From NCBI GenBank assembly GCA_028285445.1, contig JANQPQ010000014.1, positions 1 to 64,000 on the forward strand: 64,000 nucleotides of DNA, in the 5' to 3' direction. The position numbers were made by a program, and so were the translations under genes. This stretch comes from Cyclobacteriaceae bacterium (GTDB taxonomy: Bacteria > Bacteroidota > Bacteroidia > Cytophagales > Cyclobacteriaceae). Positions 52,340 to 60,084 of this stretch are shown here, piece after piece. Below the pieces are notes generated by a model. The model ran no database searches and was not told the origin of the DNA. It was given only the letters and a program-made list of their open reading frames with translations. How positions within the stretch are numbered: the first letter of the stretch is position 1; each line of letters begins with the position of its first letter.

Positions 52340-52684
52340 ATGAGGGCAAAGTATGATTTAGAAGAACGAACTGAAAAATTCGCTAAAGACGTAAGAATGT
52401 TTGTAAGAAGTCTCAGAAATGATATCGCCAATAAGGAGGATATACGCCAACTGGTTAGATCCTCTGGATCGATTGCTGCTAACTATATTGAAGCAAATGA
52501 AGCCCTGAGCAAAAAAGACTTTATGTACAGAATTAAAATATGTAGAAAAGAAGCAAAAGAAAGTGCAATGTGGCTGCGGCTAGTGGATGAATTTGAAAGT
52601 AAGCAGATTTTGAAGGAAAAGATCAAGCTTGTTGATGAGGCCACCCAGCTTCTCAAGATATTTTCGAAACTTGCCCAAGTTTAG
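52340..52684 (+). CDS. Four-helix-bundle (S23/IVS-type) protein
   Basis: Protein of 114 residues of the four-helix-bundle family also encoded by intervening sequences in some 23S rRNA genes (TIGR02436). It shows the family pattern: DLEERTEKFAKDVRMFVRSL, the loop RSSGSIAANYIEANEALSKKDFMYRIKICRKEAKESAMWLRLVDE (about 53-97) and a final helix. Its fold resembles Avd of diversity-generating retroelements, but no reverse transcriptase is here. It sits in the suf cluster between AT-rich flanks unlike the tight spacing of its neighbours, as if inserted. Function unknown. Confidence 0.92.
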   Translation: MRAKYDLEERTEKFAKDVRMFVRSLRNDIANKEDIRQLVRSSGSIAANYIEANEALSKKDFMYRIKICRKEAKESAMWLRLVDEFESKQILKEKIKLVDEATQLLKIFSKLAQV

Positions 52685-52735
52685 AAATTGGTGCTTGTTT
52701 GATATTTGATTATTGAATATTGGAATTTACAATAG

Positions 52736-53092
52736 ATGACCGAAAATACTGAAAATACTACCCAAAACGCTGCAACTAACAATCAGGCCCCCGACCTGAA
52801 GCAGTTAGTAGTCGAAGCCATAAAGACAGTTTATGATCCGGAAATTCCAGTAGACATTTATGAGCTGGGACTAATCTACGAGGTAAACATTTTCCCTGTA
52901 AATAATGTTTTTGTACTGATGACCTTGACATCACCATCATGCCCGGCCGCGGAGACAATACCAAGTGAAGTTGAAGCTAAGGTGAAGGGGATACAAGGTG
53001 TAAATGACGTGAAAGTAGAGATAACGTTTGATCCACCCTACTCGCAAGACATGATGTCAGAAGCAGCCAGGTTGGAATTGGGATTTTTGTAA
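52736..53092 (+). CDS. DUF59/MIP18-family Fe-S assembly protein (SufT-like)
   Basis: Protein of 118 residues with the DUF59 core: VVEAIKTVYDPEIPVDIYELGLIYEVNI (about 26-53), MTLTSPSCPAAETIPSEVEAKVKGIQGVNDVKVEITFDPPYSQDMMSEAARLELGF. The Cys in TSPSCP (about 70) is the family's likely cluster-binding or transfer residue. SufT and the MIP18 group help mature Fe-S proteins. The first 20 residues are Asn/Thr-rich and probably disordered. Same direction as suf; probably part of the operon originally. Confidence 0.93.
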   Translation: MTENTENTTQNAATNNQAPDLKQLVVEAIKTVYDPEIPVDIYELGLIYEVNIFPVNNVFVLMTLTSPSCPAAETIPSEVEAKVKGIQGVNDVKVEITFDPPYSQDMMSEAARLELGFL

Positions 53093-53115
53093 TTAAACAA
53101 TGATAATTGATTTTC

Positions 53116-53123
53116 TAAATTTG
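53116..53123 (+). promoter_or_regulatory. Bacteroidota -7 element before the bacilliredoxin gene
   Basis: TAAATTTG, 20 bases before the ATG. The nearest TTTG upstream (53086-53089) is 26 bases away, too far for an ideal -33. Suggests the last gene of the cluster also has its own promoter. Confidence 0.45.
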
Positions 53124-53142
53124 AACTTTAAAATATAAGCAT

Positions 53143-53559
53143 ATGTATCCAGAAGAATTAGTAGCACCGATGCGTACCGATTTAACTTCAGCCGGATTCC
53201 AGGAGTTTAAGTCCGCCCAGGAAGTTGAAAATCATTTGACGGATCACGAGGGTACAACCTTAATGGTTATAAACTCAGTTTGTGGCTGTGCCGCGGGTGC
53301 AGCCAGGCCCGGGGTAAAAATGGCGCTTGATTCAAGTGACAAAAAGCCTGATAACCTCACCACCGTTTTCGCAGGTGTTGACCACGAAGCCGTAAGCAGG
53401 GCCAGAGAGTTTACTGCTCCCTTCCCTCCATCTTCTCCATCAATTGCGCTTTTCAAAGATGGTGAATTGATCCACTTTGTAGAAAGACATCACATTGAAG
53501 GCAGAAATGCTCAAATGATTGCTGGCCACTTGGTAGAAGTTTTTGACGAGTACTGCTAA
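53143..53559 (+). CDS. BrxA/BrxB-family bacilliredoxin
   Basis: Thioredoxin-fold protein of 138 residues. The active site is the family CGC in MVINSVCGCAAGAARPG (Cys near 46 and 48). Then VFAGVDHEAVSRAREFTAPFPPSSPSIALFKDGELIHFVERHHIEGR follows, typical of YphP/YqiW. These proteins remove mixed disulfides with low-molecular thiols such as bacillithiol. It ends the suf region, fitting a link between thiol protection and Fe-S assembly. Confidence 0.94.
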   Translation: MYPEELVAPMRTDLTSAGFQEFKSAQEVENHLTDHEGTTLMVINSVCGCAAGAARPGVKMALDSSDKKPDNLTTVFAGVDHEAVSRAREFTAPFPPSSPSIALFKDGELIHFVERHHIEGRNAQMIAGHLVEVFDEYC

Positions 53560-53579
53560 GAGCTAACCAGAACGATACT

Positions 53580-53614
53580 AAGGACACCAAGCCATGCGCT
53601 TTGTGTCCTTTTTT
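53580..53614. terminator. Terminator after the bacilliredoxin gene
   Basis: AAGGACAC (53580-53587) and GTGTCCTT (53603-53610) form an 8-base stem followed by T's. It closes the suf region and separates it from the convergent epimerase gene. Confidence 0.8.
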
Positions 53615-53616
53615 AC

Positions 53617-54537
53617 TTAGTAGGCGAAATGAGATAGAAATTCTGAAAGCTGCTGCTTTAGATGCCCTTCCTCTGGCACATCCAGGTACTGCCCAATTCT
53701 CAAATCTGGTTCAGCCAGTAACTGCCTCAAACTCATGTGCTGATTTACAAACATGAACTCAAGGTTTGGATCGAGTTCCTTCAGCGCCTCGACAATATCC
53801 AGGACGGTGTAATTACTGGTGAATAGATTGTAAACCCCTGAAGGCACTTGAACAAAAGGAACTTGAGCCAAGACTTCAGTAAGTGTATTTATATGTATAA
53901 ATGCCCGGTGCTGCTTGCCATCTCCATTGATGGTAAGCTTATGATTGAAGTTGGCTTCAAATACAAATCTGTTGATTACTGCGTCGAAACGGATGGTACG
54001 GCTGAAACCATAAACGTTACCACAACGAAAAACCTGTGTATTAAGTCTATCCAACAACCGTTGCAAATGCTCCTCCCCTCTCAGTTTACTAATACCATAA
54101 TAGGTCTTCGGATTTGGTTGGGTTTGTTCATTGATAGTGTCTTTTGAGGCCCCGTACACACTCATACTGCTGCTGTAAATAACCTGTTGTACTGAAGATT
54201 CCTCAATTGCGTATACCAACTCCGCCGTGCCCCAATGATTGACTTGCTCATAGTAATGTGGGTCGGTATTGGCAAATGGTGTGGTAACCTTGGCTGCCAG
54301 GTGATAGACAACATCAATACCCTCCAGAGCCTGTCGCAACTTTCTCGAATCCAGAATATCCCCATGGATGAACTTTATTTTCTCGTGGCCAACTATCTTA
54401 CCTCCTATAAAAGCATCGTAATTATCTCTGCTCAGATTATCGTACACCAGTATTCTCTCTACGTCATTTTTGGAAGCCAACTTATCCACCAACATAGAGC
54501 CGATATAGCCAGCCCCTCCTGTTACCAATATCTTCAT
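53617..54537 (-). CDS. NAD-dependent epimerase/dehydratase (extended SDR)
   Basis: Extended SDR enzyme of 306 residues. NAD-binding GGAGYIGSMLVDKL (about 7-20), VYHLAAKVT, the Ser-Tyr-Lys set in YSSSMSVYG and YYGISKLRGEEHL (Tyr/Lys about 146-150), and a sugar-binding part with RFVFEANFNHKLTINGDGKQHRAFIHINTL. Typical substrates are nucleotide sugars; which one is unknown. Only 2 bases after cysH, so cotranscribed, although the two functions are not obviously related. Confidence 0.92.
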   Translation of the reverse strand: MKILVTGGAGYIGSMLVDKLASKNDVERILVYDNLSRDNYDAFIGGKIVGHEKIKFIHGDILDSRKLRQALEGIDVVYHLAAKVTTPFANTDPHYYEQVNHWGTAELVYAIEESSVQQVIYSSSMSVYGASKDTINEQTQPNPKTYYGISKLRGEEHLQRLLDRLNTQVFRCGNVYGFSRTIRFDAVINRFVFEANFNHKLTINGDGKQHRAFIHINTLTEVLAQVPFVQVPSGVYNLFTSNYTVLDIVEALKELDPNLEFMFVNQHMSLRQLLAEPDLRIGQYLDVPEEGHLKQQLSEFLSHFAY

Positions 54538-54539
54538 CC

Positions 54540-55205
54540 CTATTTCTGAATTAAGTCAGTATGTAAACCACATTCGGTTTTATTAAGGCCGTACCATCTA
54601 GATTCCCTTTCTATCATCTCTGGGTCAAATTTCCTGGTACATGGTTCACAACCAACGCTCAAATAGCCTTTCGATTCTAAAGGGTGCTCTGGTAACTGGT
54701 GTTCCAACCGATAGTTATAAATCATTTTAGAAGTCCAGTCGAGCATAGGGTGAAATCGCAGCACGTCATGAGGGGCCGGTTGCTCTACATTCATGGCCTC
54801 CCTGGTCTTACTTTGATCTGCTCGTACGCCATTGACCCAAACGTCATATTCCGGCATAATAGATTGTAAGGGCTGGGTCTTGTTAAGATAGCAGCAATAA
54901 TCAGGGTCTGAAGCAAACATCAATTTCCCATCCGAATTAACCTGGACGTTTTTTGGCGTTTGCGATTTAAGGTCTATAAGCAGGAGTCCAAACTGATCTG
55001 CGATCTTATCACGGAAAGCAATCGTCTCGGGAAAATGGTAGCCAGTATTGATGAATACCACTGGAATCGAATTATCAACTCTGCTGAGAATATGCAACAG
55101 CACCAAACTATGAGATTGGAATGATGAAGTTGTAAAAAGCGATTTACCCTGCTCCTGGTAGCTTCTGATCTTAGCTTTTATCTGTTCGAATTCCATACCT
55201 GCCAT
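54540..55205 (-). CDS. cysH: Assimilatory APS/PAPS reductase
   Basis: Sulfate-assimilation reductase that makes sulfite from APS or PAPS. Cys-Cys in DYCCYLNKTQPL and the pair in SVGCEPCTRK form the 4Fe-4S site of the APS-reductase type; the catalytic Cys is in KTECGLH near the C-terminus. The nucleotide site starts at SFQSHSLVLLHILSR. An in-frame ATG at 55280 would add 25 unusual residues including a hydrophobic run; ATG 55205 (MAGMEFEQIKAKIRSYQ) fits the family better. Other sulfate genes are not in the window. Confidence 0.93.
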   Translation of the reverse strand: MAGMEFEQIKAKIRSYQEQGKSLFTTSSFQSHSLVLLHILSRVDNSIPVVFINTGYHFPETIAFRDKIADQFGLLLIDLKSQTPKNVQVNSDGKLMFASDPDYCCYLNKTQPLQSIMPEYDVWVNGVRADQSKTREAMNVEQPAPHDVLRFHPMLDWTSKMIYNYRLEHQLPEHPLESKGYLSVGCEPCTRKFDPEMIERESRWYGLNKTECGLHTDLIQK

Positions 55206-55361
55206 TTTGAGAATGCAAGTATAACAACCAACTACTAGAATGACTTGCTTACTCGCAACAAATCGCTGATTGTCGGTCACTTACACCCACCTAAGTAGTA
55301 TCTATTATTCGTAAGGCTGGCTTTGATGCATACGATTTCAGTCTTATTTTTCAAATCGCAA

Positions 55362-58300
55362 ATGACTAAGCTGAACCCCAATATCAAACTACTGTTTGCA
55401 ATACTTTGCATCACGGTGTTTCTCACTGAAAGCCTTGCACAGGAAAGAGGTGAAAACCCCGCTTTGATATCTCATGGCAAAGCATATATCGAGGCTGCCA
55501 AATACGATAGCGCAATTGTGGTTCTCGAGCAAGCGGTAGAATATTTCAAGACTACTACGGAGTCAAAATCGTACGTGAGCAGCCTAAGCTTGTTAGGTGA
55601 GGCTTTCATGCACAAGGCGAGCTACAAAGAATCTGAGACTCATTTAAGAAATGCCGTCGAATTCGGAACAATCCACCTAGACAACAAGAGTAGTGTGCTG
55701 GCAGACGCCTATTACTATCTCAGCAGAAGTCTAGGCTCGCAAGGGAAATACCAGCTATCAAATAGCACTTTAGATAATGCCTTGTCAATCAGGGAGAGTA
55801 ACGGCGACACTGCAACGTTGCCAATGGCTAAGATTTACAATCTCTTTAGCTATAATTTCAGGAACAGCGCCCAGTATGATACTGCACTTTATTTCAATCA
55901 GAAAGCTCTTGATATTCAACTGGAATTATTAGGAGAGAATGACCTGGAAACTGCCAGCTCTTACTACGGCCTCGGGTGGGTACATGCCGCCAAAGGCAAT
56001 GTAAAAAAGTCCCTGGCTTTGAACCTTAAGTCTTTCGAAATTAGGAAAGCCGTGTTGGGAGAAAAACACCCAACCACAAGCCAAAGCGTGAATATGGTTG
56101 GATGGTGTTATCGAAGTTTGGCTGACTATGAAAGTGCTCTGGAGTACTATCAGCTTGCGCTTGATATCAGAATCAACAGCCTTGGGAATAATCACCCAAA
56201 TGTTGCGCACAGTTACAGCAGCCTGGCTAGTATTTACGCCAACCTGGGTAACTATGATAAAGCCATCTTTTTCGAGGAGCAAGCTTTAAAGATAGGCCTG
56301 GACAAATTTGGCCCTGGTGACAGGAGCTTAATGGTGCTATACAATTCTCTTGGCAGTTCATTGTACAAGAAAGGAGATTATGAGCCAGCGCTGTCTAATC
56401 TTATGAAATCCATCAGTATTGGCCGAAGTGAACTAGAAAAGCCCCACCCTGATTTGGCGAAGGCGTATAAGCTGATTTCGCGAGTATTCAACAAGACTGG
56501 TGAGTTTAAAAAAAGACATTTATACCTGGAAAAAGCCCGAGATATTGAGCTAGTGGTATTTGGGCCTGATCATCAGATTTTGGCTGAGACGTACCATGAG
56601 CTTGGCGAATATTACAGCCTGTCAGGAAACCACCAGTTAGAGTTGGAGAATTATGCAAACGCGGAGGCTATTATTGCGAAAGTGTACAATGGCTTTCATC
56701 CACTATTGGCTCAAATTAAACTTGGCCAGGCAGCACATGAACGCAAGAGTGGTTATCCCGCCAAAGCTGTGCAGCTAACACAAGAAGCATTTATGAGCTT
56801 AACTCGCGATTGGCACCCTCTTAATTTTGAAAATCCAGCGGGCCAGGAGTTTAGTTCAGGGCTCGTGGCTGTTGATGTTTACAGGGAGAAAGGGCTTTCC
56901 CTTAGAGCACTGGCTACCAGAAATCAAGACGATGAATTACTTCAGCTGGCGCTGGATACCTATCTGACAGGGATTGAAGTAGTGCAAAATCTTGGTGGCA
57001 GCTATGTCCTGGATGAAGCCAAAACCCAATTGGCTGAGAACTCCAGAGGGATTTTCAGCGAAGCTGTTGATCTTGTTTTCGAACTTCATTCTAAACAAGA
57101 AAATGGGCAATATATCCAGGTTGCTTTTGAGCTTTTTGAAAGAAGCAAATCATTTACCTTGCTGAAAGCTCTCAATGATACTAATGCAAAAAACTACGTA
57201 GGCATTCCGGATAGCGTACTGCGCCTGGAACGAGAGCAAAGGGTGGAAATAGCTTTCTTGCGAACCCGCTTGCTAAGGGCAGAACAGCGAGGTAATAAAC
57301 CTCAAGTTAACAGCTTCCAATCTCGTTTGTTTGTACTGCAAAATCAGCGCGACAGTCTTGTAAGGCAGTTAGAGTATTTATTTCCCGCCTATTATCGATT
57401 GAAATATAAAAAGGAGGTAGCGACTCTGAAGGACGCGCAAAAATTACTGGATAGCAAAACTGCGGTCTTGTCATTTTTCTGGGGGGAAGAAAACAACTAT
57501 CTGTTTGCAATTACATCAAACAGTGCCGAGTTCGAAAAACTGGAAAATACCACTTCTCTGGCAAGCCAGATTACCCAGCTTCGTAAAAGCATTAGTGATT
57601 ATGAATTGATTTTAGAAAACCCACAAGAGGCAGACAGTTTATTCATGACGACTGCAAATACTTTGTACAGGAGCATATTTACTGCTGATGTTGTAGCCGC
57701 CATTGATGGAAAACACAAATTGATCTTGGTTCCGGATGGCCAACTTAACAATGTAAACTTCGAAGCGTTGCTCAAGTCCCTTCCAACAAATCCCGCTGGT
57801 TATGTTGACTACGGCAGCCTCGACTATTTAATAAACGACTTTGCGATTAGCTACGCTTTTTCATGCACTATTCTTACGGAAGGTTTAAGTCGAACAGGTG
57901 CTACGCCCAAGTTCGCCCTTGCTGGCTACGCTCCCGCCTACCAGGCTACCAGCAAAACGACAGAAGGCATTACAGCTCTGCCCGGTGCAACTAATGAAGT
58001 AATGCGGATTACCAGGCTAGTTGGAGGTAAAGGGTGGTACGGCACGGAGGCATCTGAAACAGCTTTTAAAATGGAAGCCCATGACTACAGGATCTTACAT
58101 TTAGCTATGCATGCCAATCTGGATAATCACAACCCTGGATTTTCAGAACTTCTCTTCGATATGGCGACGGATTCACTGAATGACGGCCGACTAAACTTAG
58201 CGGAGATTTACAATTTGCAGCTAAACGCAGAATTGGTGGTATTAAGTGCCTGTAATACCGGTAACGGCCTTAACAGGCCTGGTGAAGGCACCATCAGCTT

Positions 58301-58634
58301 GTCTAGAGCATTTAGGTACGCGGGTGCGCCAAGCATTATCATGAGCACCTGGCAAATACCTGATAATGCTACCAATAGCATTATGGTAAACCTCTATCAG
58401 AACTTGATGAGGAAACAGCCGAAGGATGAGGCATTGAGAGATGCAAAATTGCGGTTTATAAAAGAGAGCAACGATCCACTCTTAGCTCACCCCTATTTCT
58501 GGGCGGGCATAACTCCCATTGGCAACATGCAAGCTATTGATCTGTCTGGAGGAAATGATGCTGGATCCTACCTGTTGCTGGTAGCCCTTTGCGTGGCCAT
58601 CGTAATAACCTGGAGAAGAAAATCGAAATACTAA
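55362..58634 (+). CDS. Exported TPR-CHAT protein
   Basis: Protein of about 1090 residues. ATG 55362 starts a clear signal peptide (LLFAILCITVFLTESLAQ); an ATG at 55326 would add 12 residues before it. Residues about 30-450 are TPR units of about 42 residues (for example YDSAIVVLEQAVEYF, YESALEYYQLALDIRINSLGNNHPNVAHSYSSLASIYANLGNYDKAI). The CHAT domain is at about 700-1060, with caspase-like catalytic His in RILHLAMHANLDN and Cys in ELVVLSACNTGNG; SLSRAFRYAGAPSIIMSTWQIPD follows. The end is one hydrophobic helix (YLLLVALCVAIVI) with Arg/Lys after it. Convergent with an ECF sigma / TPR membrane protein operon; a proteolytic or scaffold role in signalling is possible. Confidence 0.93.
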   Translation: MTKLNPNIKLLFAILCITVFLTESLAQERGENPALISHGKAYIEAAKYDSAIVVLEQAVEYFKTTTESKSYVSSLSLLGEAFMHKASYKESETHLRNAVEFGTIHLDNKSSVLADAYYYLSRSLGSQGKYQLSNSTLDNALSIRESNGDTATLPMAKIYNLFSYNFRNSAQYDTALYFNQKALDIQLELLGENDLETASSYYGLGWVHAAKGNVKKSLALNLKSFEIRKAVLGEKHPTTSQSVNMVGWCYRSLADYESALEYYQLALDIRINSLGNNHPNVAHSYSSLASIYANLGNYDKAIFFEEQALKIGLDKFGPGDRSLMVLYNSLGSSLYKKGDYEPALSNLMKSISIGRSELEKPHPDLAKAYKLISRVFNKTGEFKKRHLYLEKARDIELVVFGPDHQILAETYHELGEYYSLSGNHQLELENYANAEAIIAKVYNGFHPLLAQIKLGQAAHERKSGYPAKAVQLTQEAFMSLTRDWHPLNFENPAGQEFSSGLVAVDVYREKGLSLRALATRNQDDELLQLALDTYLTGIEVVQNLGGSYVLDEAKTQLAENSRGIFSEAVDLVFELHSKQENGQYIQVAFELFERSKSFTLLKALNDTNAKNYVGIPDSVLRLEREQRVEIAFLRTRLLRAEQRGNKPQVNSFQSRLFVLQNQRDSLVRQLEYLFPAYYRLKYKKEVATLKDAQKLLDSKTAVLSFFWGEENNYLFAITSNSAEFEKLENTTSLASQITQLRKSISDYELILENPQEADSLFMTTANTLYRSIFTADVVAAIDGKHKLILVPDGQLNNVNFEALLKSLPTNPAGYVDYGSLDYLINDFAISYAFSCTILTEGLSRTGATPKFALAGYAPAYQATSKTTEGITALPGATNEVMRITRLVGGKGWYGTEASETAFKMEAHDYRILHLAMHANLDNHNPGFSELLFDMATDSLNDGRLNLAEIYNLQLNAELVVLSACNTGNGLNRPGEGTISLSRAFRYAGAPSIIMSTWQIPDNATNSIMVNLYQNLMRKQPKDEALRDAKLRFIKESNDPLLAHPYFWAGITPIGNMQAIDLSGGNDAGSYLLLVALCVAIVITWRRKSKY

Positions 58635-59389
58635 TCTTCCAAGGCTGCTGCCAGTTTCCTGGCTTGCTCATGTTTGTATGTCTGTTGTTCCAGAATCTCC
58701 TTCAGAATTTGCTGCGCTTCATGCGTTTGATCGCTTTGCAGATAGGCCAAAGTTAGAAACCACCGAGCCTGCTCCTGGAAACGGTTGTGGGGTTCAACTG
58801 AGTGCCTCAAATAAGTAGCCGATTGCTTGGGTTGATTATTGTAAAGGAAGCTTAGCCCCATATAAAACTTTGCCGTTGTCGAATTTTCCTCTGCTGCTAA
58901 TGCCTGCTCAAATAACTGAATTGACTCTGCATAGTCACCAGCTGAATATTGCAGCATGGCCTTTTCGAAGTTGCTATCTTCACCACCAGCACGAACAATT
59001 GTAACCGCGGCATATGGCTGCGACAACTCCCGGGCCACGATTTCCTCTGAAGTCGGTTGGTCAAATAACCAGAGTGCAAAGGTTGACAGGGCCAGCAACG
59101 AAACTGCTGCAGCAACAAGCAACGGGGTTCTTCTTTTTACGCTTTCTCGGTTGTTATTTGTTAGCAGTTGTTGCTGCTTACCTAATAAATTATCAAGGTA
59201 GCCGTCGATAGCTTCGTCATCTTTTTTGAATTTCTCTTCAAGCAGAAGGATGCCACGCGCAATATCTGCACCCACGTCATTATTTGCTAAGTACTCCCGC
59301 ACTTCTGCTGAAGTTTTTTCATCCAGGAAGCCATCAAGGTAATCCTTGATTAGCTCGTAGCTGAACTTTCTTCCTGTTCCGTTTTTCAT
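58631..59389 (-). CDS. Membrane TPR protein, putative anti-sigma factor
   Basis: Protein of 252 residues. The first 80 residues are cytoplasmic and helical (SYELIKDYLDGFLDEKTSAEVREYLANN), like the N-terminus of anti-sigma factors, followed by one membrane helix (PLLVAAAVSLLALSTFALWLF, about 87-107) and a periplasmic part with TPR hairpins (YSAGDYAESIQLFEQALAAEENSTTAKFYMGLSFLYNNQPKQSATYLRHSV). It starts 16 bases after the ECF sigma gene, which supports the anti-sigma reading. No zinc motif HxxxCxxC is present, so it is not a ZAS-type factor. Confidence 0.85.
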   Translation of the reverse strand: MKNGTGRKFSYELIKDYLDGFLDEKTSAEVREYLANNDVGADIARGILLLEEKFKKDDEAIDGYLDNLLGKQQQLLTNNNRESVKRRTPLLVAAAVSLLALSTFALWLFDQPTSEEIVARELSQPYAAVTIVRAGGEDSNFEKAMLQYSAGDYAESIQLFEQALAAEENSTTAKFYMGLSFLYNNQPKQSATYLRHSVEPHNRFQEQARWFLTLAYLQSDQTHEAQQILKEILEQQTYKHEQARKLAAALED

Positions 59390-59405
59390 AATTCAATTGT
59401 TTTAA

Positions 59406-59960
59406 TCACTGAGCGTTATAGCTCTTAAAGAGCTGCTTCAGTTTTTTTCGAGTCTCTGATTTTCTGTTGGCAACTGTTTTCTCCGTCATTGTCAGTATTT
59501 CTGCTATCTCTGCATTGTCATATCCCTGTTGATGAAGCTGCCAGATACTATAGTCTTTCTCAGTTAAATTCTCTCTTATAAGTTTATCAATATTCTCTGT
59601 TGCAAATCGTTGCTCGGCATCTGGTGCCTGTACCCTGGGTGAGGCTTCCAGCTCCTTTTCAATGAGCCTATTACGCCGCACGTTTTTGGTCCAGGTGGTA
59701 TTGCAAACATTTCTAGCCACTGTAAAAAGAAAGTTTTCAAAATTATCAATCTTCTCAGGCTCTTCATATTGTAGCAACTTAACCAGTGTTTCAGACGCAG
59801 CATTCTCGGCTAACTCGAAATTCTTCAGTCTTCCCAGGCAAAAAGCAGTCAAACTCTTATGGTAATAGGCATACAACTCCCCGAATGCGCCTTTATCTCC
59901 CCGGACATAGCGCTCCCATGCTGATTCTCCCTTCTTTTCTCGTTGGTAGGATATGTTCAT
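59406..59960 (-). CDS. ECF-type RNA polymerase sigma factor
   Basis: Sigma-70 family factor of 184 residues with region 2 (GAFGELYAYYHKSLTAFCLGRLKNFELAENAASETLVKLLQY and the NFENFLFTVARNVCNT helix, about 24-90) and region 4 (ENLTEKDYSIWQLHQQGYDNAEIAEILTMTEKTVANRKSETRKKLKQLF). No region 3 and no extra domains. The first in-frame ATG is at 59960; a TTG just before it is ignored. Heads an operon with the TPR membrane protein. Likely freed on an envelope signal and acting on this region's own divergent promoters. Confidence 0.93.
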   Translation of the reverse strand: MNISYQREKKGESAWERYVRGDKGAFGELYAYYHKSLTAFCLGRLKNFELAENAASETLVKLLQYEEPEKIDNFENFLFTVARNVCNTTWTKNVRRNRLIEKELEASPRVQAPDAEQRFATENIDKLIRENLTEKDYSIWQLHQQGYDNAEIAEILTMTEKTVANRKSETRKKLKQLFKSYNAQ

Positions 59961-59995
59961 CAACTATAAACTACAGACTTGCCTGGGCCATACTT

Positions 59996-60030
59996 TTCCC
60001 GATTTCAAATAAAAAAAATTAAATCGGGAA
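59996..60030. promoter_or_regulatory. 10-base inverted repeat between ECF operon and surface-protein operon
   Basis: TTCCCGATTT (59996-60005) and AAATCGGGAA (60021-60030) are perfectly complementary around a 15-base A/T stretch. It lies in the 124-base divergent control region, 36 bases before the sigma-factor start. Candidate operator or pair of opposed promoter elements. Confidence 0.5.
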
Positions 60031-60084
60031 TTAAGTTCTGGGTACGCGTCTACTTCATATCTAATGATTATAACTAGACTCAGA

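Noticed and set aside
52340-52684. Diversity-generating retroelement accessory gene (Avd)
   Set aside because: The fold is similar, but no reverse transcriptase, template repeat or variable repeat is present.
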